A stretch of DNA of 12,181 bases from Chitinophagales bacterium (lineage in GTDB: Bacteria; Bacteroidota; Bacteroidia; Chitinophagales; UBA10324), in assembly GCA_026786335.1 (NCBI GenBank), contig JAJAYG010000387.1, positions 1 through 12,181 on the forward strand, given 5' to 3'. This document shows positions 1-7,234 of the stretch, in pieces. Within the stretch, counting starts at the first letter, position 1. Each line of letters opens with the position of its first letter. The notes below the pieces were generated by a model. It was not told where the DNA came from. It made no database searches and saw only the letters and a list, made by a program, of their open reading frames with translations. Made by a program: the position numbers and the translations under genes.

Positions 1-956
1 CAGGATTAGGTTATCATGAATACATCACCGTGGTTTCAGAAGTTTCTAAAGTTTGCGGAAGCATCGGACTCTCTGTTGCAGCACACAACTCACTTTGTAC
101 AGGTCACATTTTACTTTTTGGTGATGAAGAACAGAAATCAAAGTATCTCCCCAAACTTGCAACCGGCGAATGGATTGGTGCATGGGGATTAACAGAACCT
201 AATACCGGCAGCGATGCAGGCAACATGAAATGTACAGCAACTCGTGATGGAGATGATTGGATTTTGAACGGAACAAAATGCTGGATCACTCATGGAAAAT
301 CAAGCGATGTTTTAGTAATCATTGCAAGAACAGGTGAACCCAGAACAAAAAATAACAGCACTGCTTTCATTGTTGAAAGAAACACGCCGGGATTATCCGC
401 CGGAAAAAAAGAAAACAAACTCGGCATGCGTGCATCAGAAACAACAGAGGTAATTCTCGATAATGTTCGCATCAGTGATGATAACAGGTTGGGTAAAGTG
501 GGAGAAGGATTTTTACAAGCAATGAAAGTTTTAGATGGCGGAAGAATTTCCATCGCTGCTCTTTCATTGGGCATTGCAAAAGGAGCTTACGAAGCATCAA
601 TAAAATATTCTAAAGAGCGCAAGCAATTCGATCAACCCATTTCAGAATTTCAAGGCATTAGTTTTAAGTTAGCCGATATGGCAACACAAATTGCCGCAGC
701 AGAATTGCTCACTCATCAGGCAGCAGATTTAAAAAACAGGCATGAGCCAATGACTAAAGAGGCAGCCATGGCAAAATATTATGCATCAGAAGTTGCAGTA
801 AGGGTTTCAACCGATGCTGTACAAATTTTTGGCGGTTACGGTTACACCAAAGATTTCCCTGTAGAAAAATTTTACCGTGATTCAAAGCTATGCACTATTG
901 GTGAAGGAACTTCCGAGATTCAAAAATTGGTGATTGCGAGAGAGGTTTTGAAATAG
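1..956 (+). CDS. Acyl-CoA dehydrogenase, C-terminal part (5' end outside window)
   Basis: This FAD-dependent enzyme oxidises an acyl-CoA to the trans-2-enoyl-CoA and passes electrons to an electron-transfer flavoprotein. The reading frame is open to the left edge (first full codon at 3, reading GLGYHEYITV), so the GTG at 30 is internal; 317 residues are visible of a family length near 380. Seen in order: the N-terminal helical part, the flavin/substrate loop GLTEPNTGSDAG (nt 186-221), the middle beta domain, and the C-terminal helical domain with the second family signature QIFGGYGYTKDFPVEKFYRD (nt 822-881). The catalytic base is the Glu of GEGTSEIQ (codon 903-905), placed as in medium- and short-chain enzymes. 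The exact substrate (butyryl, branched-chain or other) cannot be read from this. The gene ends with TAG and stands 43 bp before the next one. Confidence 0.95.
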   Translation, partial: GLGYHEYITVVSEVSKVCGSIGLSVAAHNSLCTGHILLFGDEEQKSKYLPKLATGEWIGAWGLTEPNTGSDAGNMKCTATRDGDDWILNGTKCWITHGKSSDVLVIIARTGEPRTKNNSTAFIVERNTPGLSAGKKENKLGMRASETTEVILDNVRISDDNRLGKVGEGFLQAMKVLDGGRISIAALSLGIAKGAYEASIKYSKERKQFDQPISEFQGISFKLADMATQIAAAELLTHQAADLKNRHEPMTKEAAMAKYYASEVAVRVSTDAVQIFGGYGYTKDFPVEKFYRDSKLCTIGEGTSEIQKLVIAREVLK

Positions 957-999
957 CAATCATAAAAAGTTAATAACCTTTGAATCAAAAATATTAATC

Positions 1000-1371
1000 A
1001 TGAATTCAAAACAAAAGGCCAGGTGGTTAAGCGAGCCAGCAGAACATAATTATCCTGCAGCTCAATCTTACCTGAGTTTAATTTATGAATATAAAGCTGT
1101 TGATGAATTAGTAGTCAAACTTCATGAAGCCCCTTTGGTAACGTTTAAGTCAAAAGACATTTTCAGGGCCTCTGGCTTATCACTGCTTGGAATTAGCCAT
1201 TCTCAAATTGCAAAGAACCTTCAGAAAATAGAAAACGGCATTGAGCTGAGTCCCATACTTATCGTTCGCGATTCTGCTAATGGTAAAGTAGTAATAGCTG
1301 ATGGCTACCATCGGCTATGTGCGATTTATTCTTTAGATGAGGAAGCGTTGATTCCCTGCAAGATTGTGTAA
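1000..1371 (+). CDS. Small stand-alone ParB/sulfiredoxin-fold protein
   Basis: The product has 123 residues. The C-terminal half (about 75-123) looks like the ParB N-terminal/sulfiredoxin fold: a PILIVRD strand, then VVIADGYHRLCAIY with the DGxHR motif at residues 101-105, then a short IPCKIV strand. In ParB-type proteins this motif lies in the CTP or nucleic-acid binding site. The N-terminal part (MNSKQKARWLSEPAEHNYPA) does not match ParB, and there is no helix-turn-helix or dimerisation domain and no parA neighbour, so a role in chromosome segregation is unlikely. I treat it as a conserved protein of unknown function. The ATG at 1000 is the only reasonable start. A near-promoter TAACCTTTG at 974-982 has one base too many between TA and TTTG. 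The gene could otherwise be read through from the acyl-CoA dehydrogenase gene 43 bp upstream. Confidence 0.8.
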   Translation: MNSKQKARWLSEPAEHNYPAAQSYLSLIYEYKAVDELVVKLHEAPLVTFKSKDIFRASGLSLLGISHSQIAKNLQKIENGIELSPILIVRDSANGKVVIADGYHRLCAIYSLDEEALIPCKIV

Positions 1372-1509
1372 ACCTTCTCGGCAAATTGCTAACTGCTTTT
1401 ATTTTTTTATGAATGATTTAACTACTCAGATATTTGATGTCAGAATCATTATCAGTAATTATTTTCTCAAGAATAATTTCTTCCTCACAACTTATCAGAA
1501 CTTTCAGAT

Positions 1510-1517
1510 TACATTTG
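1510..1517 (+). promoter_or_regulatory. Bacteroidota -7 box TACATTTG for tRNA-fMet
   Basis: TACATTTG fits the Bacteroidota sigma-A -7 consensus TAnnTTTG exactly and ends 4 bp before the first base of the tRNA, so transcription should begin at or almost at the mature 5' end. I see no good TTTG -33 box 19-20 bp upstream. The surrounding 149-bp gap (1372-1520) is AT-rich and shows nothing else. Confidence 0.5.
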
Positions 1518-1520
1518 CGC

Positions 1521-1592
<72 letters not shown>

Positions 1593-1598
1593 CATCTT

Positions 1599-1631
1599 AA
1601 ATCCTTCGGTATTTTTACCGAAGGATTTTTT
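1599..1631 (+). terminator. Intrinsic terminator after tRNA-fMet
   Basis: A perfect 12-bp inverted repeat, AAATCCTTCGGT (1599-1610) and ACCGAAGGATTT (1617-1628), can be extended by one A-T pair around a TTTT loop. The right arm ends in a run of six T (1626-1631). It starts 6 bp after the mature tRNA end and insulates the tRNA from era. Confidence 0.9.
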
Positions 1632-1681
1632 GTCTGTACTTCTGGCAGAAATAAAATTATGTCCCTGCAAATTTTTTTACA

Positions 1682-2557
1682 ATGAATTTTAAATCCGGAT
1701 TTGTTGCCATCATAGGCAAACCCAATGCAGGCAAGTCAACGTTGTTGAATGCGTTGATAGGCGAAAAAATTTCAATCATCACTTCAAAGGCGCAAACAAC
1801 AAGGCATCGCATTAAAGGAATTCTAACATCAACAGATTACCAGATTGTTTTTTCCGATACACCGGGTGTTATTGATCCTGTCTATGAATTGCATAAAAGC
1901 ATGATGAAAGCAGTGGATGATTCAAAAGAAGATGCTGATGTACTTGTTTATTTAGTTGATGCCTCCAAACCTGCTTCAGAAATTGAAGATTTGGTTAAAC
2001 TGAGCAGCACATCAGAAATACCAGTTATTGTAGCAATCAATAAATGCGATGTTATTAGCAATGAAGAAATGGAAAAAGTATCTGCAGAGGCAAAGAGAAT
2101 TTTTGGAGTCGAAGAAGTAATCGCTGTATCATCATTACAAAAAACAAATCTCGAAGAACTGCTCAAGACAATAGTAAACAAGTTGCCCGAGCAGCAAGCG
2201 TTTTTTGGTGCTGATGAATTAACCGACAAGTCAGAAAGGTTTCTGGTAGCTGAAATGGTGAGAGAAAAAATATTCGAGCAATTTCATCAGGAGATTCCGT
2301 ACTCAACAGAAGTCATTATTCAGGATTGGAAAGATGAACCCGACATAACTAAAATTCGTGCTGATATTATTGTAGAACGCGAATCGCAGAAAGCAATCTT
2401 GCTTGGTAAAAATGGTTCTTCAATAAAGCAATTGGGAATTGAATCAAGAAAATCAATTGAAGAATTTTTAAACAAGAAAATTTTTATTGGATTAACAATA
2501 AAGGTGAATCCCGATTGGAGGAAAGATCCTAACAAACTTAAATATTTCGGGTACTGA
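1682..2557 (+). CDS. era: GTPase Era
   Basis: Era is an essential GTPase that binds the 3' end of 16S rRNA and checks 30S subunit maturation. The 291 residues match the usual length near 300. The N-terminal GTPase domain shows G1 GKPNAGKST (12-20), G2 around TTRHR (39-43), G3 DTPG (59-62), G4 NKCD (120-123) and G5 near VSS (149-151). The C-terminal type-II KH RNA-binding domain (about 200-290) has the GKNG loop at 242-245 and the characteristic VNPDWRKDP tail. The ATG at 1682 places G1 at the standard distance from the start. There is no recognisable Shine-Dalgarno sequence. One base separates the stop codon from the start of der, so the pair is very likely one transcript. I found no clean TAnnTTTG box in the 50 bp between the tRNA terminator and the start. 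Confidence 0.97.
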   Translation: MNFKSGFVAIIGKPNAGKSTLLNALIGEKISIITSKAQTTRHRIKGILTSTDYQIVFSDTPGVIDPVYELHKSMMKAVDDSKEDADVLVYLVDASKPASEIEDLVKLSSTSEIPVIVAINKCDVISNEEMEKVSAEAKRIFGVEEVIAVSSLQKTNLEELLKTIVNKLPEQQAFFGADELTDKSERFLVAEMVREKIFEQFHQEIPYSTEVIIQDWKDEPDITKIRADIIVERESQKAILLGKNGSSIKQLGIESRKSIEEFLNKKIFIGLTIKVNPDWRKDPNKLKYFGY

Positions 2558-2558
2558 A

Positions 2559-3863
2559 ATGAGTAACACCATTGCAATTATAGGAAGACCAAACGTGGGA
2601 AAATCAACACTCTTCAATCGATTGATTGGTCAAAGAAAAGCGATCGTTGATGACGTATCGGGTGTAACGCGGGATAGAATCTACGGCGTAGGAGATTGGA
2701 ATGGTAAATCTTTTAATGTGATTGATACAGGTGGTTTTGTTTCTCACACTGATGATATTTTTGAGAAAGAAATAAAGAAACAGGTTTTAATTGCAATGGA
2801 AGAAGCAACGCTTCTTCTATTTGTTGTGGATGTTACCGTAGGCATTACAGATCTTGAACAAGACATTGCAAACATGCTTCGCAAAAAATCGAAAAATGTT
2901 TTGCTCGTAGTTAATAAAGTTGATAACCATCAACGCCTTTTAGCTGCGAGCGAGTTTTATTCATTGGGTTTTGAAAAAATATTATTCATTTCTTCAATCA
3001 CTGGCAGTGGTACAGGCGAGCTGATGGATGAAGTTGTAAAACATATTGAGACTTCTGCAACAGAATACGCTGAAGGAATGCCAAGGATTGCCATAATGGG
3101 TCAACCAAATGTTGGCAAATCTTCAATGATCAATGTGCTAATGGGTGAAGAAAGAAATATTGTAACTGAAATTGCAGGTACCACCCGTGACACTATAAAT
3201 TCCCATTACAAACTTTATGGTAAAGAATTTATTCTAATTGACACAGCAGGCATTAGAAAAAAGGCAAAAGTGCATGAAGACATTGAGTTTTATTCTGTAA
3301 TAAGAGCAATCAAAGCAATTGAAGAATCTCATGTTTGCATACTCATGATCGATGCACAATCAGGGATTGGAAGTCAGGATATTTCAATTCTTGCCACCAT
3401 CCTAAAAAAGAAAAGGGGATTGGTAATCGTGGTTAATAAATGGGACCTTATGAAAAAGGAAACCAACACCATGAAACAGTTTAGTGAGGACATTTCAAGA
3501 AAGATTGCTCCTTTTGTTGATGTTCCAATTATCTATACCTCAGTAAAAGAAAAGCAAAGAGTTTTTAAAGTAATCGAAACTGCACTTGAAGTATTTGAAA
3601 ATAAAAGCAGAATTATTAAACCCGAACAACTTAAAGAGGAAATGTATAAGGTTGTTGGGCAATTTCCTCATCCTTCGGTTAGGGGAATTGCTTTTAAATT
3701 TTTAGGTATCGAACAAGTAAGTGGTTCTGCCCCAACATTTATTTGTTATGTAAATTTCCCAAAAGACGTAAAAAACACCTATAAGCAGTTTCTGGAGAAT
3801 AAATTAAGGGCACTGTTTCAGTTTCAGGGAGTTCCGTTAACAATTCTTTTTAGAAAAAAGTAA
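2559..3863 (+). CDS. der: GTPase Der (EngA), double-GTPase ribosome assembly factor
   Basis: Der is the only widespread bacterial GTPase with two G domains in tandem; it acts in 50S subunit maturation. G domain 1 has GRPNVGKST (9-17), DTGG (56-59) and NKVD (119-122). G domain 2 has GQPNVGKSS (181-189), DTAG (228-231) and NKWD (293-296). A KH-like C-terminal domain fills about residues 349-434, with the family segment VNFPKDVKNTYKQFLENKLR. The length of 434 residues is normal and all nucleotide-binding motifs are intact. The start ATG lies one base after the era TGA stop (2555-2557), an arrangement that suggests translational coupling. I see no terminator directly after the TAA; the next recognisable terminator is at 4224-4248, beyond the small lipoprotein gene. 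Confidence 0.97.
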   Translation: MSNTIAIIGRPNVGKSTLFNRLIGQRKAIVDDVSGVTRDRIYGVGDWNGKSFNVIDTGGFVSHTDDIFEKEIKKQVLIAMEEATLLLFVVDVTVGITDLEQDIANMLRKKSKNVLLVVNKVDNHQRLLAASEFYSLGFEKILFISSITGSGTGELMDEVVKHIETSATEYAEGMPRIAIMGQPNVGKSSMINVLMGEERNIVTEIAGTTRDTINSHYKLYGKEFILIDTAGIRKKAKVHEDIEFYSVIRAIKAIEESHVCILMIDAQSGIGSQDISILATILKKKRGLVIVVNKWDLMKKETNTMKQFSEDISRKIAPFVDVPIIYTSVKEKQRVFKVIETALEVFENKSRIIKPEQLKEEMYKVVGQFPHPSVRGIAFKFLGIEQVSGSAPTFICYVNFPKDVKNTYKQFLENKLRALFQFQGVPLTILFRKK

Positions 3864-3870
3864 GTTCAGA

Positions 3871-3901
3871 TTCGGTAATGTGAATTCTTATTATATCTTT
3901 G
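3871..3901 (+). promoter_or_regulatory. Bacteroidota-type promoter for the small lipoprotein gene
   Basis: The -7 box TATCTTTG at 3894-3901 matches TAnnTTTG exactly. TTCG at 3871-3874, one base off the TTTG -33 box, precedes it with the expected 19-bp spacing. The predicted start, a few bases after 3901, leaves an untranslated leader of about 35-40 nt that is rich in A and T. This makes the lipoprotein gene independent of the era-der transcript. Confidence 0.6.
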
Positions 3902-3942
3902 CCCCCGCAATTTTTAACCTTTAAATTACAAACCAAAAAACA

Positions 3943-4152
3943 ATGAAAAAAGTATTTTTAGTTCTTTTTGCATCTGCTGCATTATCATTTGCAGGATGCG
4001 AATCAGGTAACACTAACACCCCTGCTGCAGACAGTACTGCAACACAAAGCATGGTACAAGAAGCAATGGATTCCGTTGCTGATATGGCTAAAGAGTCGAT
4101 TGACTCTACTGCTGATGCAGCTACTGAACAGATTGACAGCTTGAAGAAGTAA
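3943..4152 (+). CDS. Small putative lipoprotein, Ala/Ser/Asp-rich
   Basis: This 69-residue protein opens with a lipoprotein signal peptide: MKK, a hydrophobic stretch (4-16) and the lipobox FAGC with Cys19. The mature part of about 50 residues is a low-complexity mixture of A, S, T, D, E and K, probably one amphipathic helix; the motifs DSVADMAKESIDST and AATEQIDSLKK repeat with a period near 11. In Bacteroidota, Asp and Glu rather than positive residues soon after the lipid Cys (here CESG) can affect surface export, but that is weak evidence here. No family function is recognised. The gene has its own promoter-like box and an intrinsic terminator about 70 bp after the stop, so it looks like a single-gene, possibly well expressed, transcript. 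Confidence 0.75.
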   Translation: MKKVFLVLFASAALSFAGCESGNTNTPAADSTATQSMVQEAMDSVADMAKESIDSTADAATEQIDSLKK

Positions 4153-4164
4153 ATCTTTGATTTT

Positions 4165-4187
4165 TGATCAATTAAAATTGTTGATCA
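4165..4187. repeat. Short inverted repeat TGATCAA / TTGATCA
   Basis: Seven-base arms at 4165-4171 and 4181-4187 enclose a 9-nt AT-rich loop, 12 bp after the lipoprotein stop codon and upstream of the terminator. It could be an mRNA 3' hairpin or a protein-binding site. It has no T-run of its own, so I do not call it a terminator. Confidence 0.35.
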
Positions 4188-4223
4188 CATTCTTTAAAGG
4201 AGCTGTTCATCTTCTAAAAAATT

Positions 4224-4248
4224 AACCCCGCTTTGGCGGGGTTTTTTT
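4224..4248 (+). terminator. Intrinsic terminator after the small lipoprotein gene
   Basis: The stem AACCCCGC (4224-4231) pairs with GCGGGGTT (4236-4243) around a 4-nt TTTG loop, and seven T follow (4242-4248). The GC-rich stem stands out in this AT-rich gap and is a textbook rho-independent terminator. Confidence 0.9.
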
Positions 4249-4322
4249 ATTCGCTATCAGGTTCAAATGGTAAGTGTAACGCCTTACAATATTAAATCCT
4301 GCTCAAGCGATAAATTTTGCAA

Positions 4323-4330
4323 TACCTTTG
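4323..4330 (+). promoter_or_regulatory. Bacteroidota -7 box TACCTTTG before the CxxC protein
   Basis: TACCTTTG matches TAnnTTTG exactly and lies 18 bp before the ATG at 4349. A second, imperfect candidate is TAAATTTTG at 4311-4319. No clear TTTG -33 box is visible. The box covers the in-frame TTG at 4328, which argues against that codon as the start. Confidence 0.5.
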
Positions 4331-4348
4331 TTGCATTATAAAATTGAT

Positions 4349-4609
4349 ATGAAGCGCCACCTACTCTCTCTCACATTTTCATTGTTGCTGATAAATTGCT
4401 CAATTAATTTTTCTTCAGCTCAATGTGCCATGTGTAAAGCCAGTGCAGAGTCTTCAATTAAGGATGGAAATAAAACTGCAGCAGGCCTTAATAAAGGAAT
4501 TATGTACTTACTCTTTATGCCCTATTTGCTTGTAGGAGGTCTAGGTTACTACTGGTATGTAAGTAATAAGAAGAAGCAGCAATTAGAAGAGGCTGCTGAA
4601 GGTGTTTGA
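4349..4609 (+). CDS. Small exported membrane protein with CxxC motif, function unknown
   Basis: I place the start at ATG 4349 (86 residues) because the longer TTG start at 4328 lies inside a promoter box and would put extra residues before a good signal peptide. Seen: an N-terminal signal sequence (MKRHLLSLTFSLLLI, likely cleaved near FSSA-Q25), then QCAMCK with the cysteine pair C26/C29 at the new N-terminus, a polar stretch including AAGLNKG, one transmembrane helix (about 50-71, ending GGLGYYWYV) and a charged KKKQQLEE tail. The topology would put the cysteines outside the cytoplasmic membrane with the tail inside. Proteins with this CxMC...NxGIxYL layout are, to my knowledge, common but uncharacterised in Bacteroidota. 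A thiol, metal or cytochrome-related role is a guess only. Confidence 0.72.
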   Translation: MKRHLLSLTFSLLLINCSINFSSAQCAMCKASAESSIKDGNKTAAGLNKGIMYLLFMPYLLVGGLGYYWYVSNKKKQQLEEAAEGV

Positions 4610-4681
4610 GCCATCACTTAAATTCATTTTCATTATTAATCCGCATTCTCTGTTATCAATAGTTTTTCTTTTCTTCATCGA

Positions 4682-6460
4682 ATGAATTTTCGAAGACCAT
4701 CAGTTGCAATTCTGTTTTTTATTGCGGTCATCAATTTGTATTTTTTAATTGCTGTAAGACTATTTGACCATTCGGGCACTAACTGGCAAACAGTAATTTA
4801 CAGTGATGGAAAAGGATATTATGAATATCTGCGCGCTGCATTTATCAATCATAATCTTTCAAATCCTGAAATAGAAAAGGCATTCATCAGAAATTCTGAT
4901 AGTGGCCCCATGATTAAATTTTTTGGAGGTACAGCAATTGCGCAACTCCCTTTTTTTTTGATTGCATTCATCATTTCAATTTTCCGTAGCCAGGCAACTG
5001 ATGGTTACACTTTTGAATTTCAATTGATGATTGCCATTGCCGGTTATTTTTATCTGCTGCTTGGTTTGATCTGGCTGAGAAAGCTATTACTTCAGTTTTT
5101 TTCAAATGATATAATTGTTGCAGTCACATTATTTGTAATTGCCTATGGAACAAATCTTTTTTACTATGCAGTACTGGAGCCATCAATGTCGCATGTTTAT
5201 GCTTTTTCATTTGCATGTATATTTCTATTCGAAGGGTATGCTTATTTTAAATCATTCAGAATAAGAAATCTTATTGCCTCATCAATAGCATTCGGTTTGA
5301 TCATTTTAATAAGACCAACAAATGTTGTTATTCTGCTGATGCTGCCTGTCATCTGCTCAAACTGGATTTCATTTTTTCAGTTCCTGAAAAATTACCGGCA
5401 TGTAATATTTTCAATAATAATTGTTGCAGGTATTCTCTTTATTCAGCCATTATTATGGAAGCTCCAAACAGGTAGTTGGTTTGTGTGGAGTTACCAAGGA
5501 GAAGGATTTTATTTTTCGAACCCAGCGATTACTGAAGTCTTATTTAGTTTTAATAAGGGATGGTTTGTCTATACACCGATTGCATTAGTTGCTATGCTTG
5601 GATTTATTTCGATTTGGAAAATGAAACCGGCATTTGCAATTTCAATTTTTTTCACCGTGTTAACAGCCATTTATTTTACAGCCTCATGGTGGTGCTGGAA
5701 TTATGGTGACTCATTTGGTATGCGACCCATGATTGATTTTTATCCCTTGATTGCTTTGCTGATTGCGGCACTTTTTTCTTCAGTAAAGAAAAATGCTTTT
5801 AAAACTTTATTAAGTGCTGTTATGATTTTGCTGGTGAGCGTAAGTTGCATTCAAACCTATCAGTACTATAAAAAGATCCTGCAGCACTACAGCATGGATG
5901 CAGAAAAGTATAAGTTCATCTTTTTGAAAACAAGCGATGATGACATAAATATTTTAGGAGGCAATATTGATTTAATGCCCTACACTACGAGCGAACCTGC
6001 ACTCATAGCAGAACTCTCTAATAATTTTGTTGGGGTATTGCCAATATGGAATCCATATGAGTTAACTATTGATCCTATAGATTCTTTGAACACTTGCTGC
6101 CTGCTTGATTCATCTTTTAATTCACTTGAATGCAGATTGCCGGCCTCGGCACCGGTTAGGCTAACTCAAATGCTTTATATTGAAGTTTCTCTGAGGAGAA
6201 TGGAATTATCAAAGCATTCTTCTTCAGCTTCGCAATTTGTAGCCAAATTGAAAAATGTGAATGAAACAGTTTTTAATTATCAGTTTGCGTTGAATGATTT
6301 CCCTGATGAAGATGTGCTGAAATGGCGAACCTTTCATTATGCCTTCAGGATTCGGAAACAAGTTAGGCCGTTTAATATAGTTTCATTTCAAATTTTTAAT
6401 CCCGCCTTACAAAAATTTTTGATTGATGATGTGAAGATAAAAATCAGCAGTGTAGAGTAG
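4682..6460 (+). CDS. GT-C type membrane glycosyltransferase (PMT/ArnT-like) with C-terminal beta domain
   Basis: This 592-residue polytopic protein has about 11-12 hydrophobic segments between residues 7 and 392 and a soluble C-terminal domain from about 400 to 592. In the first extracytoplasmic loop, VIYSDGKGYYEYLRA carries an acidic residue (D42) where GT-C enzymes place their catalytic Asp. A second recognisable segment is WWCWNYGDSFGMRPMIDFYP (336-355), a pattern that recurs in Bacteroidota GT-C proteins. These enzymes normally transfer a sugar from a polyprenyl-phosphate donor to lipid, glycan or protein on the outer face of the inner membrane; donor and acceptor here are unknown. The C-terminal domain ends in FQIFNPALQKFLIDDVKIKI, resembling the end of the other glycosyltransferase in the window. 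The last base of its TAG stop is the first base of a transposase-linked palindrome. Confidence 0.75.
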   Translation: MNFRRPSVAILFFIAVINLYFLIAVRLFDHSGTNWQTVIYSDGKGYYEYLRAAFINHNLSNPEIEKAFIRNSDSGPMIKFFGGTAIAQLPFFLIAFIISIFRSQATDGYTFEFQLMIAIAGYFYLLLGLIWLRKLLLQFFSNDIIVAVTLFVIAYGTNLFYYAVLEPSMSHVYAFSFACIFLFEGYAYFKSFRIRNLIASSIAFGLIILIRPTNVVILLMLPVICSNWISFFQFLKNYRHVIFSIIIVAGILFIQPLLWKLQTGSWFVWSYQGEGFYFSNPAITEVLFSFNKGWFVYTPIALVAMLGFISIWKMKPAFAISIFFTVLTAIYFTASWWCWNYGDSFGMRPMIDFYPLIALLIAALFSSVKKNAFKTLLSAVMILLVSVSCIQTYQYYKKILQHYSMDAEKYKFIFLKTSDDDINILGGNIDLMPYTTSEPALIAELSNNFVGVLPIWNPYELTIDPIDSLNTCCLLDSSFNSLECRLPASAPVRLTQMLYIEVSLRRMELSKHSSSASQFVAKLKNVNETVFNYQFALNDFPDEDVLKWRTFHYAFRIRKQVRPFNIVSFQIFNPALQKFLIDDVKIKISSVE

Positions 6461-6506
6461 TGTCTGACACATGCGTGAGGTAATGCGAGCGCCGTGTCTG
6501 ACACGG
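6460..6506. repeat. Left palindrome pair (GTGTCTGACAC x 2)
   Basis: GTGTCTGACAC occurs at 6460-6470 and 6494-6504; the second extends to a 15-bp palindrome CCGTGTCTGACACGG (6492-6506). Start-to-start distance is 34 bp with a 23-bp connector (ATGCGTGAGG...GCGCC). It is an inverted counterpart of one half-unit in the right array. The first copy overlaps the last base of the glycosyltransferase stop codon. There is no T-run, so it is not a standard terminator, although the two palindromes could pair with each other in RNA. Confidence 0.85.
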
Positions 6507-6568
6507 AATCGAATAGTACTTGCCATTGAAAAAGATTGCGATGTCTTAGATAAATGCTGTTACTTCTT

Positions 6569-7156
6569 CTAAAGAATCAACTTTAATTTTTCTTCAGCTA
6601 TTTCATGATAAGAATCTTCATAAAAGTGCGACATCTCAATATTCAAAAGTTCAATCGCAAGTTTTAAATTGCATATACTATCACTTCTATTCTCAAAGTA
6701 GTCATGGAATGAAGAGAACTTCCAGTCTTCCATTCTTTGAACCAATCCTGCTTTAAAAGGATTTTGATGGGTATAGTGGAATGCGACCAGAGCGTAATTA
6801 TTGTCTTTCACACTTATGCATTTTCTTTTGGTTTTTTGTTGGAAAAGATTTCCTGCTCGTCTGCTTCTTTCATTGATATATTTAGAATGCCCGCTCAAGA
6901 GGATTCGTATTCCATCAGTTAGATGTTGCATTGGAATACTGGAGTTTGGGGTTGCAAGAATACTGTTGTGATTTGCATGAACAATAAAATGAAAATGATT
7001 TGGCATTAGACAGTATGCCAGCAAATCGCATCTATTAACAAATGACCTTTTCATTCGCTCGATGAAGAGCAAGTAATCTCGATCACTAAAAAAGATTTGC
7101 TGGTTGTAATTACCGCGATTGTAGATATGATAAAGTTGCCTTGCTTCGAATTGCAT
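6569..7156 (-). CDS. REP-associated tyrosine transposase (RAYT), Y1/HUH family
   Basis: This 195-residue protein belongs to the IS200-like Y1 transposase superfamily. The N-terminus RQLYHIYNRGNYNQQIFF matches the family start. The HUH metal-binding pair is H54-F-H56 within MPNHFHFIVH, and the catalytic tyrosine is most likely Y128 in FHYTHQNPFKAGLV, followed by the RAYT-type segment DWKFSSFHDY (144-153). Known relatives nick single-stranded DNA at hairpin-forming sites and form a 5'-phosphotyrosine link. The gene looks intact: full length, no frameshift, key residues present. It points the same way as ispG, from which it is separated by the palindrome array and a 74-bp AT-rich leader (7157-7230) where I see no convincing promoter. 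The paired palindromes on both sides support RAYT rather than a plain IS200 element. Confidence 0.88.
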   Translation of the reverse strand: MQFEARQLYHIYNRGNYNQQIFFSDRDYLLFIERMKRSFVNRCDLLAYCLMPNHFHFIVHANHNSILATPNSSIPMQHLTDGIRILLSGHSKYINERSRRAGNLFQQKTKRKCISVKDNNYALVAFHYTHQNPFKAGLVQRMEDWKFSSFHDYFENRSDSICNLKLAIELLNIEMSHFYEDSYHEIAEEKLKLIL

Positions 7157-7234
7157 GAAATAAAGGTTAAAATAAATTTTGATCTTAATTATTAAATATG
7201 AGGTATGATATTACAAACCGAAATTAATAGCCCT

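Noticed and set aside
30..32. GTG as the start of the acyl-CoA dehydrogenase
   Set aside because: The frame stays open to the left edge and the upstream residues GLGYHEYIT match the family, so this codon is internal.
4328..4348. TTG start for the CxxC membrane protein
   Set aside because: The codon lies inside the TACCTTTG promoter box and would place a polar extension before a well-formed signal peptide; ATG 4349 fits better.
6452..6460. GTAG tetranucleotide next to the left palindrome as a REP-type guide
   Set aside because: GTAG is part of the stop region of the coding sequence and is absent next to the other ten palindromes, so it is probably chance.
6492..6506. CCGTGTCTGACACGG as an intrinsic terminator for the glycosyltransferase gene
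   Set aside because: It is a palindrome with almost no loop and no following T-run; pairing between two palindromes is possible but termination cannot be claimed.
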